Shown: positions 8,269-17,140, counted from the first letter of the stretch. The stretch is 64,000 bases of DNA from UBA1479 sp040221095 (GCA_040221095.1 JAVJVP010000015.1:372001-436000), one strand, 5' to 3'. Program-made: numbers and translations. Notes: generated from the sequence alone by a model not told the origin.

Positions 8269-9156
8269 ATGCTCCAGACCGCCCGCGCCATCGGCCCCGA
8301 CGCCGCCCCCGGCACCCCCGGCGGCGTGCTGTTCCGCGCCACGGGCATCGGCGTCAGGCGCGGCGGCGAGTGGCTGGTCAAGGGCGTCGACCTGACCCTC
8401 AACCCCGGCGAGATCGTCACCCTGATCGGCCCCAACGGCAGCGGCAAGTCAACCACGGCCAAGGTCGTGCTGGGCCTGCTGCGTCCCGACGCCGGCAAGA
8501 TCGAGCGCGCCGGCGCCCTGCGCGTCGGCTATGTGCCGCAACGCCTTGCCATCGACGACACCCTGCCCTTCACCGTCAAGCGCCTGATGACCATGACCGG
8601 GCCGGCGGACGACGACGCCATCGCCCATGCCCTGACCCGCGCCGGGGTCGGCCATCTCGCCGACGCGGCGGTGCAGCGCCTGTCCGGCGGCGAGTTTCAG
8701 CGCGCCCTGATGGCCCGCGCGATCCTGCGCCGCCCCGACCTGCTGGTCCTGGACGAGCCGGTCCAGGGCGTCGACTTCGCCGGCGAGGTGGCGCTGTACG
8801 AACTGATCCGCGACATCCGCGACGAACTGGGCTGCGGCATCCTGCTGATCTCCCACGACCTGCATTTCGTCATGGCGGAAACGGACCGGGTGCTGTGCCT
8901 GAACCGCCATGTGTGCTGTGCCGGAACGCCGCAGTCCGTCGCCGCCGACCCGGAATACCGCCGCCTGTTCGGCCCCCGCGCGGTCGAAACCCTGGCCGTC
9001 TACCAGCATCATCACGACCATGCCCACGGCCCGGACGGCGAAGTCGTTCCCCTCGGCAGCCGCGATCCCTCGGCCCATAGTCACGGCGACGGCGCGGTCT
9101 GCCGTCTGGACCACGATCATCCGACGACCGCGAAGGGGACGCCGGATGATCAGTGA
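8269..9156 (+). CDS. znuC: zinc ABC transporter ATP-binding protein
   Basis: A 295-residue ABC ATPase that powers zinc uptake with ZnuB. Walker A is GPNGSGKST, the signature LSGGEFQRALMARA, Walker B LLVLDEP, and the switch His lies in LLISHDLHF. The C-terminus after the ATPase core is unusually His-rich (YQHHHDHAHG and later SHGDG and DHDHP), as in several alphaproteobacterial ZnuC proteins, and may sense or buffer zinc. I use ATG 8269, with AGGA upstream; a GTG at 8221 would sit only 12 nt from the Zur box with no ribosome-binding site. Confidence 0.93.
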   Translation: MLQTARAIGPDAAPGTPGGVLFRATGIGVRRGGEWLVKGVDLTLNPGEIVTLIGPNGSGKSTTAKVVLGLLRPDAGKIERAGALRVGYVPQRLAIDDTLPFTVKRLMTMTGPADDDAIAHALTRAGVGHLADAAVQRLSGGEFQRALMARAILRRPDLLVLDEPVQGVDFAGEVALYELIRDIRDELGCGILLISHDLHFVMAETDRVLCLNRHVCCAGTPQSVAADPEYRRLFGPRAVETLAVYQHHHDHAHGPDGEVVPLGSRDPSAHSHGDGAVCRLDHDHPTTAKGTPDDQ

Positions 9157-9949
9157 GTTCATCCTGCGCGCCGCCCTGGCCGGCATCGGCGTCGCCCTGG
9201 TGGCGGCCCCGCTCGGCTGTTTCGTGGTGTGGCGGCGCATGGCCTACTTCGGCGACACCATGGCCCATTCGGCGCTGCTGGGTGCGGCGGCGGCGATCGC
9301 CTTCGACATCGACGCGACGCTGGGCGTGTTCGTCGTCTCGGTCCTGGTCGCCCTCGCCCTGCTGGCGCTGGAGCGGCGCGGCGGCCTGGCCACGGATACC
9401 CTGCTCGGCCTGCTGTCCCATTCGGCCCTGGCCGTGGGCCTGGTGGTCATGGGCTTCATGACCGGCCTGCGGCTCGACCTGTTCGGCTATCTGTTCGGCG
9501 ACATCCTGGCCGTCGGCACCAACGACCTGATCCTGATCTGGGGCGGCGGGGCCGTGATCCTGGCTGGCCTGCTGCGCATCTGGCGCCCGCTTCTGGCCGC
9601 CACGGTGGCGCCAGACGTGGCGGCGGCCGAGGGACTCAACCCGGCGCGCCAGCGCCTGATCTTCATGCTGCTGCTGGCCGGCGTCATCGCCATCGCCATG
9701 AAGATCGTGGGCATCCTGCTGATCACCGCCCTGCTGATCATCCCCGCCGCCGCCGCACGGCGCCTTGCCCATACGCCGGAATCCATGGCGATGATCGCCG
9801 CGGGCATCGGCGCCCTGGCCGTGGCCGGCGGGCTGGGGGCGGCGGTCGCCGCCGACACGCCTGCGGGCCCGACCATCGTCGTCGCGGCCCTGACCTTGTT
9901 CCTGATCGGATTGATCCCCTGGCACGGAAAGGCGGCTGACCATGGCTGA
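9146..9949 (+). CDS. znuB: zinc ABC transporter permease
   Basis: A 267-residue inner-membrane permease of the ABC-3 family with about eight helices, starting MISEFILRAALAG. The characteristic run VWRRMAYFGDTMAHSALLGAA near the N-terminus couples to ZnuC. Later segments KIVGILLITALLIIPAAAAR and the C-terminal helix complete the family pattern. ATG 9146 overlaps the znuC stop and has AAGGGGA upstream, so translation is probably coupled; the frame is open further upstream but only as antisense of znuC coding. Confidence 0.93.
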   Translation: MISEFILRAALAGIGVALVAAPLGCFVVWRRMAYFGDTMAHSALLGAAAAIAFDIDATLGVFVVSVLVALALLALERRGGLATDTLLGLLSHSALAVGLVVMGFMTGLRLDLFGYLFGDILAVGTNDLILIWGGGAVILAGLLRIWRPLLAATVAPDVAAAEGLNPARQRLIFMLLLAGVIAIAMKIVGILLITALLIIPAAAARRLAHTPESMAMIAAGIGALAVAGGLGAAVAADTPAGPTIVVAALTLFLIGLIPWHGKAADHG

Positions 9950-10367
9950 CCACGCGCATCACGACGGCCCGGCCCTGACCCGCAACCAGCAGGCCGTTCT
10001 GACGGCGCTGAAGGGCGCGGACAAGCCGCTCACGGCCTATGACGTCCTCGGCCTGCCGGCCATCCGCAAGGCGGGCATGAAGGCACCGCTGACCATCTAC
10101 CGGGCATTGGACAAACTGATCGACCGGGGTCTGGTCCACCGCATCGAAAGCCTGAACGCCTTCGTCCATTGCGGCCACGGCCCCCACGACCATGCCACCG
10201 GATTCCTGATCTGCACCGATTGCGGACGCACGCTGGAAGTCCATCTGGAAGCCTGCGAAACCCATCTCGCCGGGCGCGCCCGGGACCAGGGCTTCGCCGT
10301 CGACGATGTGCGGGTGGAAATGACCGGCCGCTGCCCCGACTGCGCCAGGCAGGCCGCCGCCCCCTAA
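9942..10367 (+). CDS. zur: Fur-family zinc uptake regulator
   Basis: A 141-residue Fur-superfamily repressor. The N-terminal winged helix includes LTAYDVLGLP, KAPLTIYRALDKLIDRGLVHRIES. Zinc-site residues follow: HCGHGPHDHATGF, then two CxxC pairs (CTDCGR and CPDC) forming the structural zinc site. Its place as third gene after znuCB, overlapping znuB by 8 nt, supports Zur over Fur or Mur. It should bind the palindrome between znuA and znuC. Confidence 0.93.
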   Translation: MADHAHHDGPALTRNQQAVLTALKGADKPLTAYDVLGLPAIRKAGMKAPLTIYRALDKLIDRGLVHRIESLNAFVHCGHGPHDHATGFLICTDCGRTLEVHLEACETHLAGRARDQGFAVDDVRVEMTGRCPDCARQAAAP

Positions 10368-11782
10368 TCTATTTCTAATCGGCCCAGGTCCGCCGCGATC
10401 CGCGCCACGACGGACGACCAGTCGCCCAATGCCGGTTGGCGGTAGAGGCGCAGGCTGTCGTACCAGGGCGTCGTCTCGCCGGACATCCCCCAGCGCCAGT
10501 CGGGCACGAAGGGCAGCAGGCCCCAGGCAGGCTGCCCCAATGCCCCCGCCAGATGCAGGACCGCCGTGTCGGCGCTGATCACGAGGTCGAGCCCGGCAAC
10601 CACCGCCGCCGTATCGGCGAAATCGCCCAGGTGCGGCGTCTCGGCGAACAGGTCCGGCCGCCGGGCCATTTCCTCTGCGTCCTCCGGCCGGAGCCCGACC
10701 TGCAGGTTGACGAAGCGGAGGCCCGGGACATCGAACAAGGGCGAAAGATCGGCCAGGGGCAGGCTGCGCGCCCCGTCCCGGCGATGAGTCGGATTGCCGG
10801 CCCAGGCCAGCCCGATGCGGGGTCCTGTCCCCGCCTCGCCCATTTCCGGCGCCGCATGCAGATAGGCCGCGCCGGAAATGTCCCCCGCCGTCAGGCCGAG
10901 CACCGCCCCCAGGCTCATCAACGGGCACCACAGGGGTGCTTCCGGCGGAGCGGCGGCATCGGCAATGTCGACGTCCCAGCCCTGGGCCGCCATCAGGGCC
11001 GTCAGCGGCCCCGGCACGGCCAGCACGGGCATCCCGCCCCGCTCCCGCACCCGGGCGGCGAAGCGCGCGAACTGAATGACGTCGCCGAAGCCCTGTTCCG
11101 GGATCAGCACAACACGCTCGCCCGCCAGCGCCTCGCCCTGCCAGCGCTGGCCCGGCGGCATGGTCATGGCCTGGAACGCCAGCCGCGCCTCGTACATCGG
11201 CCAGCCGACGGCGAAGTCGCCCGCCATCAGGTGCAGGATCGCCCGGTTGAACCGCGTGCGCGCATCATCGGGATCAAGGGTCAGGGCACGGTCGAGGGCC
11301 GCGGCCCCCTCCGCATAGCGGCCCAGGTCCGTGCAGGCGATGCCCAGGTTGCACCAGCCGGCGGCAAAGCCCGGGTCCGCCGCCACGGCGCGGCCGTGCA
11401 GGTCCGCCGCCTGGGCGTAATCGCCCTGCCGGTGGCGCACGATGCCCAGGCCGTCGAGGGCACGGGCGTTGGCGGGCTCCGTTTGCAGAGCCGCCGTGAA
11501 CGCCTCAGCCGCCGCGCCCAGATCTTCCGCCGCCAGGCAGGCGCGGCCCAGATTGCCCAGGATCATCACCTCATCGGGCAGGAGGATGGCGAGGCGCGCC
11601 AGATGGGGCCGCGCCTCCGCCACGTCGCCCACGGCGAAACACAGGTTGGCCAGGATCATCAGGGCGCCGGCATGGGCCGGGTCGTCGGCCAGCACCCGTT
11701 CGGCGGCGGCCTTCGCCTCGGCGGCATCGCCTGCGCGCCAGGCGGCCTCGGCCTGCATGAACAGGGTTGCGGCGTCGGCCAT
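10364..11782 (-). CDS. TPR protein with a glycosyltransferase-9-like C-terminal domain
   Basis: A 472-residue cytoplasmic protein. The first ~190 residues are four to five tetratricopeptide repeats (for example AHAGALMILANLCFAVGDVAEA and ANARALDGLGIVRHRQGDYAQA). The second half has the pattern of TPR-linked GT9/GT41-like proteins: IPEQGFGDVIQFARF, GLAWAGNPTHRRDGARSLPL and DTAVLHLAGALGQPAWGLLP. Such proteins often sit in polysaccharide, flagellin-glycosylation or secretion contexts; none of those genes is adjacent. It is convergent with zur and overlaps it by 4 nt. Confidence 0.85.
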   Translation of the reverse strand: MADAATLFMQAEAAWRAGDAAEAKAAAERVLADDPAHAGALMILANLCFAVGDVAEARPHLARLAILLPDEVMILGNLGRACLAAEDLGAAAEAFTAALQTEPANARALDGLGIVRHRQGDYAQAADLHGRAVAADPGFAAGWCNLGIACTDLGRYAEGAAALDRALTLDPDDARTRFNRAILHLMAGDFAVGWPMYEARLAFQAMTMPPGQRWQGEALAGERVVLIPEQGFGDVIQFARFAARVRERGGMPVLAVPGPLTALMAAQGWDVDIADAAAPPEAPLWCPLMSLGAVLGLTAGDISGAAYLHAAPEMGEAGTGPRIGLAWAGNPTHRRDGARSLPLADLSPLFDVPGLRFVNLQVGLRPEDAEEMARRPDLFAETPHLGDFADTAAVVAGLDLVISADTAVLHLAGALGQPAWGLLPFVPDWRWGMSGETTPWYDSLRLYRQPALGDWSSVVARIAADLGRLEID

Positions 11783-11791
11783 CCCCCGGCC

Positions 11792-12505
11792 CTAGAAGGT
11801 CTCGACCCAGGGCCGGATTTCGATCTCCCAGGTCCAGGCCGAGCGGGGCTGCTTGAGGATCGCCATGTAGGTTTCGGCGATGGCGTCGGGCTCGAGCCAC
11901 TTGTCCGGCTGGTCCGCCGTGTTCTGCCGGCCTTCCCGGTGGTCGGCGGCGATGCCGCCGTCGATCACGAAATGCGCGATATGGATGCCCTGGGGGTGCA
12001 GTTCGCGGGCCAGGCTCTGCGCCAGGCCGCGCAGGGCGAACTTGCCCATGGCGAAACTGGACGACCGGGGATAGCCCTTCACGCTGGCCGAGGCGCCGGT
12101 GAAGAAGATCGCCCCGTCCCCCGCCGGCAGCATGCGCCGTGCCGCCTGCTGGGCGACCAGGAAGCCGCCGAAGGCGGAAATCTCGATGGCGGTCTTGACC
12201 TCGGCAGGGTCCAGGTCGGTGACGGCGCCGGCGGCCCGGCGCGAGGCGTTGTACAGCACGAAGGCGGGAGCGCCGCCGGATTGATCGAGGGCCGCGAACA
12301 GGGCCGCGACCTGGTCCGGGTCCGTGGCGTCGCAGGCATGGGCCGTGGCCCCGATCTCGGCGCACAGACCCGCCAGCTTGTCCGTATTGCGGGCGCTCAA
12401 GACAACCTGCCAGCCGTCCGCCGCCAAACGCCGCGCCACGGCGGCGCTGAGCCCCGCCCCGGCGCCGACGATAAGGGCGCGCTTTCCATCCGCCATGTCT
12501 GCCAT
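11792..12505 (-). CDS. SDR-family protein with catalytic Tyr replaced by Phe
   Basis: A 237-residue protein with a short-chain dehydrogenase fold. The glycine-rich motif is VGAGAGLSAAVA (residues ~13-24) and the following beta-strand gives SARNTDKL, a typical NADP(H) pattern. The active-site Tyr-x-x-x-Lys reads Phe151-A-M-G-Lys155 and the conserved NNAG motif reads YNAS. The Lys is kept, but the proton-donating Tyr is missing, so normal SDR catalysis is doubtful. This Phe variant recurs in a subgroup of proteobacterial SDRs. It lies 9 nt upstream of the TPR gene on the same strand. Confidence 0.88.
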   Translation of the reverse strand: MADMADGKRALIVGAGAGLSAAVARRLAADGWQVVLSARNTDKLAGLCAEIGATAHACDATDPDQVAALFAALDQSGGAPAFVLYNASRRAAGAVTDLDPAEVKTAIEISAFGGFLVAQQAARRMLPAGDGAIFFTGASASVKGYPRSSSFAMGKFALRGLAQSLARELHPQGIHIAHFVIDGGIAADHREGRQNTADQPDKWLEPDAIAETYMAILKQPRSAWTWEIEIRPWVETF

Positions 12506-12657
12506 CCTCCCATCCGTTTCCCGTCAACCTTTACCCCCTGCCCCCGGGCAACGTCCAGCCCGCGCAGGTCAGCCAATCGGGCCGCCGGCTGCGGAAACGA
12601 ACATGGGAAATGATGCGTGAAGTCCGGAATGGCCGTGAACGAAAGACCGCGCGGCTC

Positions 12658-13095
12658 TCAGCCGTGCTCCCGGTCGATCAGTTGACCGTCGTCGCCCAGG
12701 ATGCGCACGGCGGCCTCACCGCCGGTCAGAACGTCCCAGTCGACGTCGCCGAGGATGCCCCGGGCCGCCGCCGCATCCGTCTCGATGAACACATCGGCTT
12801 GCGGCGCTTCCGGCGCCGTGGCCGGACGGGTTCGTGCAGGATAGGTTCCCGGCCCGGGGAGGGCAGTGCCGGGGAGCAGACCGCGGTCCCCGGGCCGGGG
12901 CTCTTCGTTGGATGAGCGAAGAGCGAGCGTCGTATCGCCTGCCGCGTCGCCGCGGGCGGTGACGGAGGCGAAAGTTCTGTATTCATCCGTTTCGGCCACG
13001 CAAGCGCGCGGAGGCGGGGCGGACTTTCGGTTTTCGGAAAAGACGCCGCGGATTTCATCAACCACGTCGGCGACAAGTTTTTTCAGAACGCTCAT
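12658..13095 (-). CDS. hypothetical protein, 145 aa
   Basis: Unrecognised small protein starting MSVLKKLVADVVDEIRG, with an amphipathic N-terminal helix, a Pro/Ala/Thr-rich centre and an acidic C-terminal part rich in Asp/Glu (VFIETDAAAARGILGDVDWD). No signal peptide or membrane helix is evident. ATG 13095 has GGTGGAGC directly upstream. Divergent from kdsB, with an AT-rich region between the two. Confidence 0.55.
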   Translation of the reverse strand: MSVLKKLVADVVDEIRGVFSENRKSAPPPRACVAETDEYRTFASVTARGDAAGDTTLALRSSNEEPRPGDRGLLPGTALPGPGTYPARTRPATAPEAPQADVFIETDAAAARGILGDVDWDVLTGGEAAVRILGDDGQLIDREHG

Positions 13096-13109
13096 GCTCC
13101 ACCCCGACT

Positions 13110-13240
13110 GCGCGACCGCGCAATATTTGTTTTATTATTACTTTAGTATAGGTAAACATCAATAATATAATTTGTTTATAATTTTAAAATATATTCATAT
13201 ATTACTTAAATAAAAATTTCCTAAAATTTTATCCATTTCA
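13110..13240. other. AT-rich divergent promoter region
   Basis: About 130 nt of strongly AT-rich sequence in otherwise GC-rich DNA, between the hypothetical gene at 13095 and kdsB. It contains several TATAAT-like and TTGTTT-like stretches and no reading frame. It may hold both divergent promoters or be a nucleoid-protein target. Confidence 0.4.
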
Positions 13241-13320
13241 GATTGGAGGTCGCCCGGGCGCTTGTCCGCTGTTGTTTGCGGGGATGGGCTGACATAGAAC
13301 AGAGACCGAGGAGAAACCCC

Positions 13321-14136
13321 ATGTCCCAAGGCCTCAGGACCGCCGTCATCATCCCAGCCCGCTGGGGCTCGACCCGCTTTCCCGGCAAGCCGCTGGCCCC
13401 CGTGGCCGGGATTGCCATGGTGCAGCGGATTTGGGCGCTGGCCCGCGCGGCCGAGGGCGTGAACAGCGTCTGCATCGCCACCGACGACGCGCGCATCGCC
13501 GAGGCGGCGGCCGCGTTTGGCGCCGAGGCGGTGATGACGCCGGAAGACTGCCGCAACGGTACCGAGCGTGCCCATGCCGCGGCCCTGGCAATGACCCCGC
13601 CGCCGGACGTGATCGTCAACCTGCAGGGTGACGCGGTGCTGACCCCGCCCTGGGTGATCGCCGCCGTGGCCAATGCCTTCACCGACCCGGACGTGCGCAT
13701 CGCCACGCCGGCGGTGGCGCTCAGCGACGCGCAGCTGGCCGCCCTTGAAGCACATAAGAAGGACAGCCCCGCCAGCGGCACGACGGTGGTTCTGGATAAC
13801 CGGTCGAACGCGCTCTACTTCTCAAAGGCCATCATCCCCTTCCGCCGCGCCGCCGCCGCACCGATCCACCGCCACGTCGGCATCTACGGCTATCGGCGCG
13901 AAACATTGGCCGGGCTCGTCGACCTGCCGGAAAGCGCATTGGAAAAGACCGAGGGCCTGGAACAGCTGCGCGCCCTGGAAAACGGCATCCCCATCCGCGT
14001 CGTGCCCGTGGATTATGCCGGGCGCACCCATTGGTCCATCGACAGTCCCGCCGATCTGGCCGCCGCCGAAGACCTGATCGCCGGCGAGGGCGAATTGCTG
14101 ACCGCCTACGATGGCACGGGCGCCGTCCGCTCATGA
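13321..14136 (+). CDS. kdsB: 3-deoxy-manno-octulosonate cytidylyltransferase
   Basis: A 271-residue CMP-Kdo synthetase, which activates Kdo with CTP for lipopolysaccharide inner-core assembly in the cytoplasm. The N-terminal nucleotide-binding motif IIPARWGSTRFPGKPL, the segments CIATDDARI and VIVNLQGD, then KHIGIYGYR-like HVGIYGYRRE and the C-terminal LEQLRALENGIPIRV all match KdsB. ATG 13321 has GAGGAGAAA upstream. It overlaps the next gene by an ATGA, so the two are probably co-translated. Confidence 0.95.
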   Translation: MSQGLRTAVIIPARWGSTRFPGKPLAPVAGIAMVQRIWALARAAEGVNSVCIATDDARIAEAAAAFGAEAVMTPEDCRNGTERAHAAALAMTPPPDVIVNLQGDAVLTPPWVIAAVANAFTDPDVRIATPAVALSDAQLAALEAHKKDSPASGTTVVLDNRSNALYFSKAIIPFRRAAAAPIHRHVGIYGYRRETLAGLVDLPESALEKTEGLEQLRALENGIPIRVVPVDYAGRTHWSIDSPADLAAAEDLIAGEGELLTAYDGTGAVRS

Positions 14137-14795
14137 AACTTCTGCTGGTCCGCCACGGCAATACGTTCGAAGCGGGCGAAATGCCGGTCCGCGTCGGCGC
14201 CAACGAGGACCTGCCCCTGACCGCCACGGGCGAAGGCCAGGCCCATGCACTGGCGTCCCAATTGAAAGCCTCCGCCATGTGCTCCGATCTGTTCGTCTGC
14301 GGGCCGCTCAAGCGCACACGCCGGCACACGGAGATTGTCATGGCGGATCTCGGCGCCGACGGAACCGCCGAGATCGACCCGCGCCTGACGGAAATCGATT
14401 ACGGCCCCTGGGGCGGGATGAGTGATGGCGACATCGTCGCCCGCTTCGGCCTGGCGGCGGCGCGTGAACTGGAGGCCTGGGAGAAAGAAAGCCGCTGGCC
14501 GACGGAGACCGCCCACTGGATGCCCGGCGCCGCGACCGTGACACGCAACCTCCGCGACCTGAGCGCCGAACTGGAGACCCGCCTGGGCGCGGACGGAACG
14601 GCGCTGGTCTGTTCGTCCAACGGCATTCTGCGCTATTTCCTGGAATTAACCCCGGAAGGCCTCGCCGGCCATCAAGCAACGGGCAAGGCCAAGATGGCGA
14701 CGGGGGCGGCGTCGCTGCTCGACGTCACGGATGGGGAAGGCCGCGTCCTGTTCTGGAATGTCGCGGCGGGCGCGCCGCTACCCGGCGAAAGCTGA
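14133..14795 (+). CDS. histidine phosphatase family protein
   Basis: A 220-residue phosphoglycerate-mutase-like phosphatase. The catalytic RHG motif is LLLVRHGNTF at residues ~5-10, the second Arg appears in CGPLKRTRRH, and the acid residue in LTEIDYGPWGG. The final catalytic His is not in the usual VSHG form: the corresponding stretch reads ALVCSSNGILRYFLE, so the second His appears replaced by Asn. Coupled to kdsB by a 4-nt overlap, so a role in LPS-sugar phosphate metabolism is possible but unproven. Confidence 0.85.
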   Translation: MKLLLVRHGNTFEAGEMPVRVGANEDLPLTATGEGQAHALASQLKASAMCSDLFVCGPLKRTRRHTEIVMADLGADGTAEIDPRLTEIDYGPWGGMSDGDIVARFGLAAARELEAWEKESRWPTETAHWMPGAATVTRNLRDLSAELETRLGADGTALVCSSNGILRYFLELTPEGLAGHQATGKAKMATGAASLLDVTDGEGRVLFWNVAAGAPLPGES

Positions 14796-15027
14796 GGCGC
14801 AGGCAGGGCCACACCCTTCGCCGTCCGGACGCAGACCAGGCACGAAGCACCATCTGCACAAGGTGTCGCCACCTGTTCCCGCCCTATCGAATCAAGGGCG
14901 GCGGCATGGACTGAAACAGCCCCTGACACAACGGGAAAGGCCGCGTGCTCGCGGGGAGACGGTCAGGCAAAAAAACAGGTGTGGGCATCATCCGACCCTG
15001 AATAAGGGCCGGACGTGCCGGACATGC

Positions 15028-15426
15028 CTATTTCTTCGCCGCGGGCTTTTTCGCAGCCGGCTTCTTGGCCCGCGCTTTCTTCGCCGCAGGCTTCTTGGCC
15101 GGTGCCTTCTTCGCGGCCGCCTTCTTGGCCGGTGCTTTCTTGGCTGCCGCCTTCTTAGCCGGCGCCTTCTTTGCTGCCGCCTTCTTCGCCGGCGCTTTCT
15201 TGGCTGCCGCCTTCTTAGCCGGTGCCTTCTTCGCCGGTGCCTTCTTCGCGGCTGCCTTCTTGGCCGGCGCTTTCTTGGCTGCCGCCTTCTTCGCCGGCGC
15301 CTTCTTTGCTGCCGCCTTCTTAGCCGGAGCTTTCTTCGCCGCCGACTTTTTAGCGGCGGGCTTCTTCGCGGCCGCCGGCTTCTTCGTCGCAGGCTTCTTC
15401 GAAACTGTTTTCTGAGGTCCGGCCAT
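15028..15426 (-). CDS. histone H1-like Lys/Ala/Pro-repeat protein
   Basis: 132 residues composed almost only of Lys, Ala and Pro. The core is about 100 residues of a repeated KKAPAKKAAAKKAPAK pattern, like the C-terminal tail of eukaryotic H1 and bacterial AlgP, BpH1 or Hc1-type proteins. It is expected to bind DNA non-specifically and help compact or regulate the nucleoid. The DNA is an imperfect array of 15- to 24-nt units, so its length may vary between strains. Start ATG 15426 has an AAGGGGGG ribosome-binding site. Confidence 0.85.
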   Translation of the reverse strand: MAGPQKTVSKKPATKKPAAAKKPAAKKSAAKKAPAKKAAAKKAPAKKAAAKKAPAKKAAAKKAPAKKAPAKKAAAKKAPAKKAAAKKAPAKKAAAKKAPAKKAAAKKAPAKKPAAKKARAKKPAAKKPAAKK

Positions 15427-15634
15427 TGCATGCCCCCCTTAATCGTTGAACAAATGCGGCCCGAGTATTCGCGGGCCGCGCCACCAGTAAATATGACATT
15501 TTTATCCTGTACGATCCATGTACCATTTGTTGAGCCAGCCAAAATGCTAGATTTTGCGCTCTAACCCGCCCATCAAGCTGCGCGACTTCCGGGCGAATCG
15601 ACGCAGCGGCACTGGACATTCGGGAAGAGCATTG

Positions 15635-15787
15635 ATGCACAAGTCATTCGTTATTGTAGTTGCCGCGACCGCTGTTCTCAGTCTCACCGCATGCGATGAG
15701 AAGGAGCCCAGCACGCTGACATTCGATCAAGCCGTGCAGAAACTGACGAAGGGCGCCGACAGCGCCGGGGCACTCACGCTCGGCTGA
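15635..15787 (+). CDS. small lipoprotein, 50 aa
   Basis: A very short open frame with a convincing lipoprotein signal: basic start MHKSF, hydrophobic VIVVAATAVLSL and the lipobox LTAC with the lipidated Cys at residue 20. The mature part has about 30 residues (DEKEPSTLTFDQAVQKL). A GGAAGAG ribosome-binding site precedes ATG 15635. It resembles entericidin-type small lipoproteins in size only. It overlaps the convergent DMT gene by 14 nt. Confidence 0.55.
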   Translation: MHKSFVIVVAATAVLSLTACDEKEPSTLTFDQAVQKLTKGADSAGALTLG

Positions 15788-16682
15788 GAATCAGCAGCAG
15801 GATCGCCAGAACGATCAGGGCGATGCCGATCACTTCCAACCGCGCCACCTTTTCTTTGAAAAAGAAAATCGACGCCGCGAAGGTAAAGACCAGTTCGATC
15901 TGTCCCAAGGCGCGGACATAGGCCGCATTCTGCATGGTGAAGGCGAGGAACCAGGCAACGGACCCCGCCATGCCGACAGCCCCCACCGCCGCCGACCATT
16001 TCCAATGGACGAACACGGCCTTCAGGGTCGGCGCCTCTTTCCACGCCAGATAGGCGCCCATGGCGATCGTCTGAATGACCAACGACACCGCCAGGGTGTA
16101 GGCGACCGTCATCGCGAGGTCGTCCCATTTCAACGACAGCGCCGCCCCCCGAAAGAACACGACCGAAGCCCCCAGGAAGGCACCGCAGACGAGCCCGATC
16201 ACCGTTGCTCTTTCCGTCACCCCGGACACCAACGCCTTCAGCGACACCTTCGACTGGCCCGCCGACAACACGACGACGCCGACACCCGCCAGCCCGATGG
16301 CGGCGGCGGCGGAAACCGTCACCGTGTCGCCCAGGATGAGAAACCCCAGGACGGCGACCTGAAACACTTCGGTCTTGGAAAAGGTCGTCCCGACGGCGAA
16401 GTTCCGGAACTGGAACAGGTGCAGCAGCAGCACGGTGAAGATGATCTGGCTGGCCCCGCCCAGGACGCAATACATCAGAAAGGTGGCGTTGAACACGGGC
16501 AGGTCCTTGCCCACCACCACGTGCAGTCCCCACAGATAGATCAGCGAAAAGGGCAAGGCGTAAAGAAAGCGGACATAAGCCGCGCCCAGGGTCGAAAGAC
16601 GCCCCTTCAGATGCTTCTGCAATGCCGAACGCGCATTCTGAAGGAATGCCGCCAGGACGGTGATGGGAATCCAGAGTTCCAT
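15774..16682 (-). CDS. EamA/DMT-family transporter
   Basis: A 302-residue inner-membrane protein of about ten helices with two EamA halves. Distinctive segments are FLQNARSALQKHLKG, TFSKTEVFQVAVLGFLILGD ending the first half, and AAYVRALGQIELVFTFAASIFFFKEK in the second. It belongs to a DMT subgroup different from the transporter at 3057. The substrate is unknown. It has a long upstream region with a candidate operator. Confidence 0.85.
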   Translation of the reverse strand: MELWIPITVLAAFLQNARSALQKHLKGRLSTLGAAYVRFLYALPFSLIYLWGLHVVVGKDLPVFNATFLMYCVLGGASQIIFTVLLLHLFQFRNFAVGTTFSKTEVFQVAVLGFLILGDTVTVSAAAAIGLAGVGVVVLSAGQSKVSLKALVSGVTERATVIGLVCGAFLGASVVFFRGAALSLKWDDLAMTVAYTLAVSLVIQTIAMGAYLAWKEAPTLKAVFVHWKWSAAVGAVGMAGSVAWFLAFTMQNAAYVRALGQIELVFTFAASIFFFKEKVARLEVIGIALIVLAILLLILSRA

Positions 16683-17017
16683 GTTTGGGGGAGGGCCTTA
16701 TTGGAGGTGGGACATCATCAATACCCGCTCCACCGCCGCCGGGGAACGCAATTTTCCCCGCCCGCCGCGCCGCCGCACACAAACCATGCGGCCGGGGCGT
16801 TTTCAATTTGTCATATTTTGCATATAAAATTGTTGCCAATACACTCGCATGTTGCGAATAATTTATATCGACGTATCTGAATACGTACAACTGTATTCAC
16901 GCTCTATCTGACCGGCAGACAACGCAACGATGCATTGGCACTTGCCTTCCGTACCACCCGCGGCGCCACGCACCGAAAACCCCGTCGGCGCCCTACAGAC
17001 CAACACAAGGAAGCGCC
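16683..17017. promoter_or_regulatory. 335-nt intergenic region with an inverted repeat
   Basis: Non-coding region between the DMT gene and the small ORFs to the right. The middle is AT-rich. TGAATAC (16878-16884) and GTATTCA (16893-16899) form a perfect 7-bp inverted repeat with an 8-nt spacer, which would suit a dimeric regulator. No other structure was recognised. Confidence 0.4.
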
Positions 17018-17140
17018 ATGACCTCGCGCAACGCCATTATCCACCCTCCCGCCCCGGCCTTTAGCGCCCGGGCATTGATCACGATTCTCGGGGCGGCATC
17101 TCCTGCTATCCAGGTGGAACGGTGCCATGGCCGAGCCTGA
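17018..17140 (+). CDS. possible 40-codon upstream ORF
   Basis: ATG 17018 follows AAGGAAG at good spacing and opens a 40-codon frame ending 14 nt inside the next gene. The peptide (MTSRNAIIHPPAPAFSARAL at its start) has no recognised features. It could be a leader peptide that couples translation to the gene at 17127, or chance. Confidence 0.3.
   Translation: MTSRNAIIHPPAPAFSARALITILGAASPAIQVERCHGRA

Noticed and set aside
15028..15426. Short repeat array read as CRISPR
   Set aside because: Units are contiguous codons of a Lys/Ala/Pro protein, with no unique spacers.
14988..15542. Arg-rich minus-strand ORF over the H1-like gene
   Set aside because: Frame-shifted reading of the Lys/Ala repeat, all CGC-type codons.
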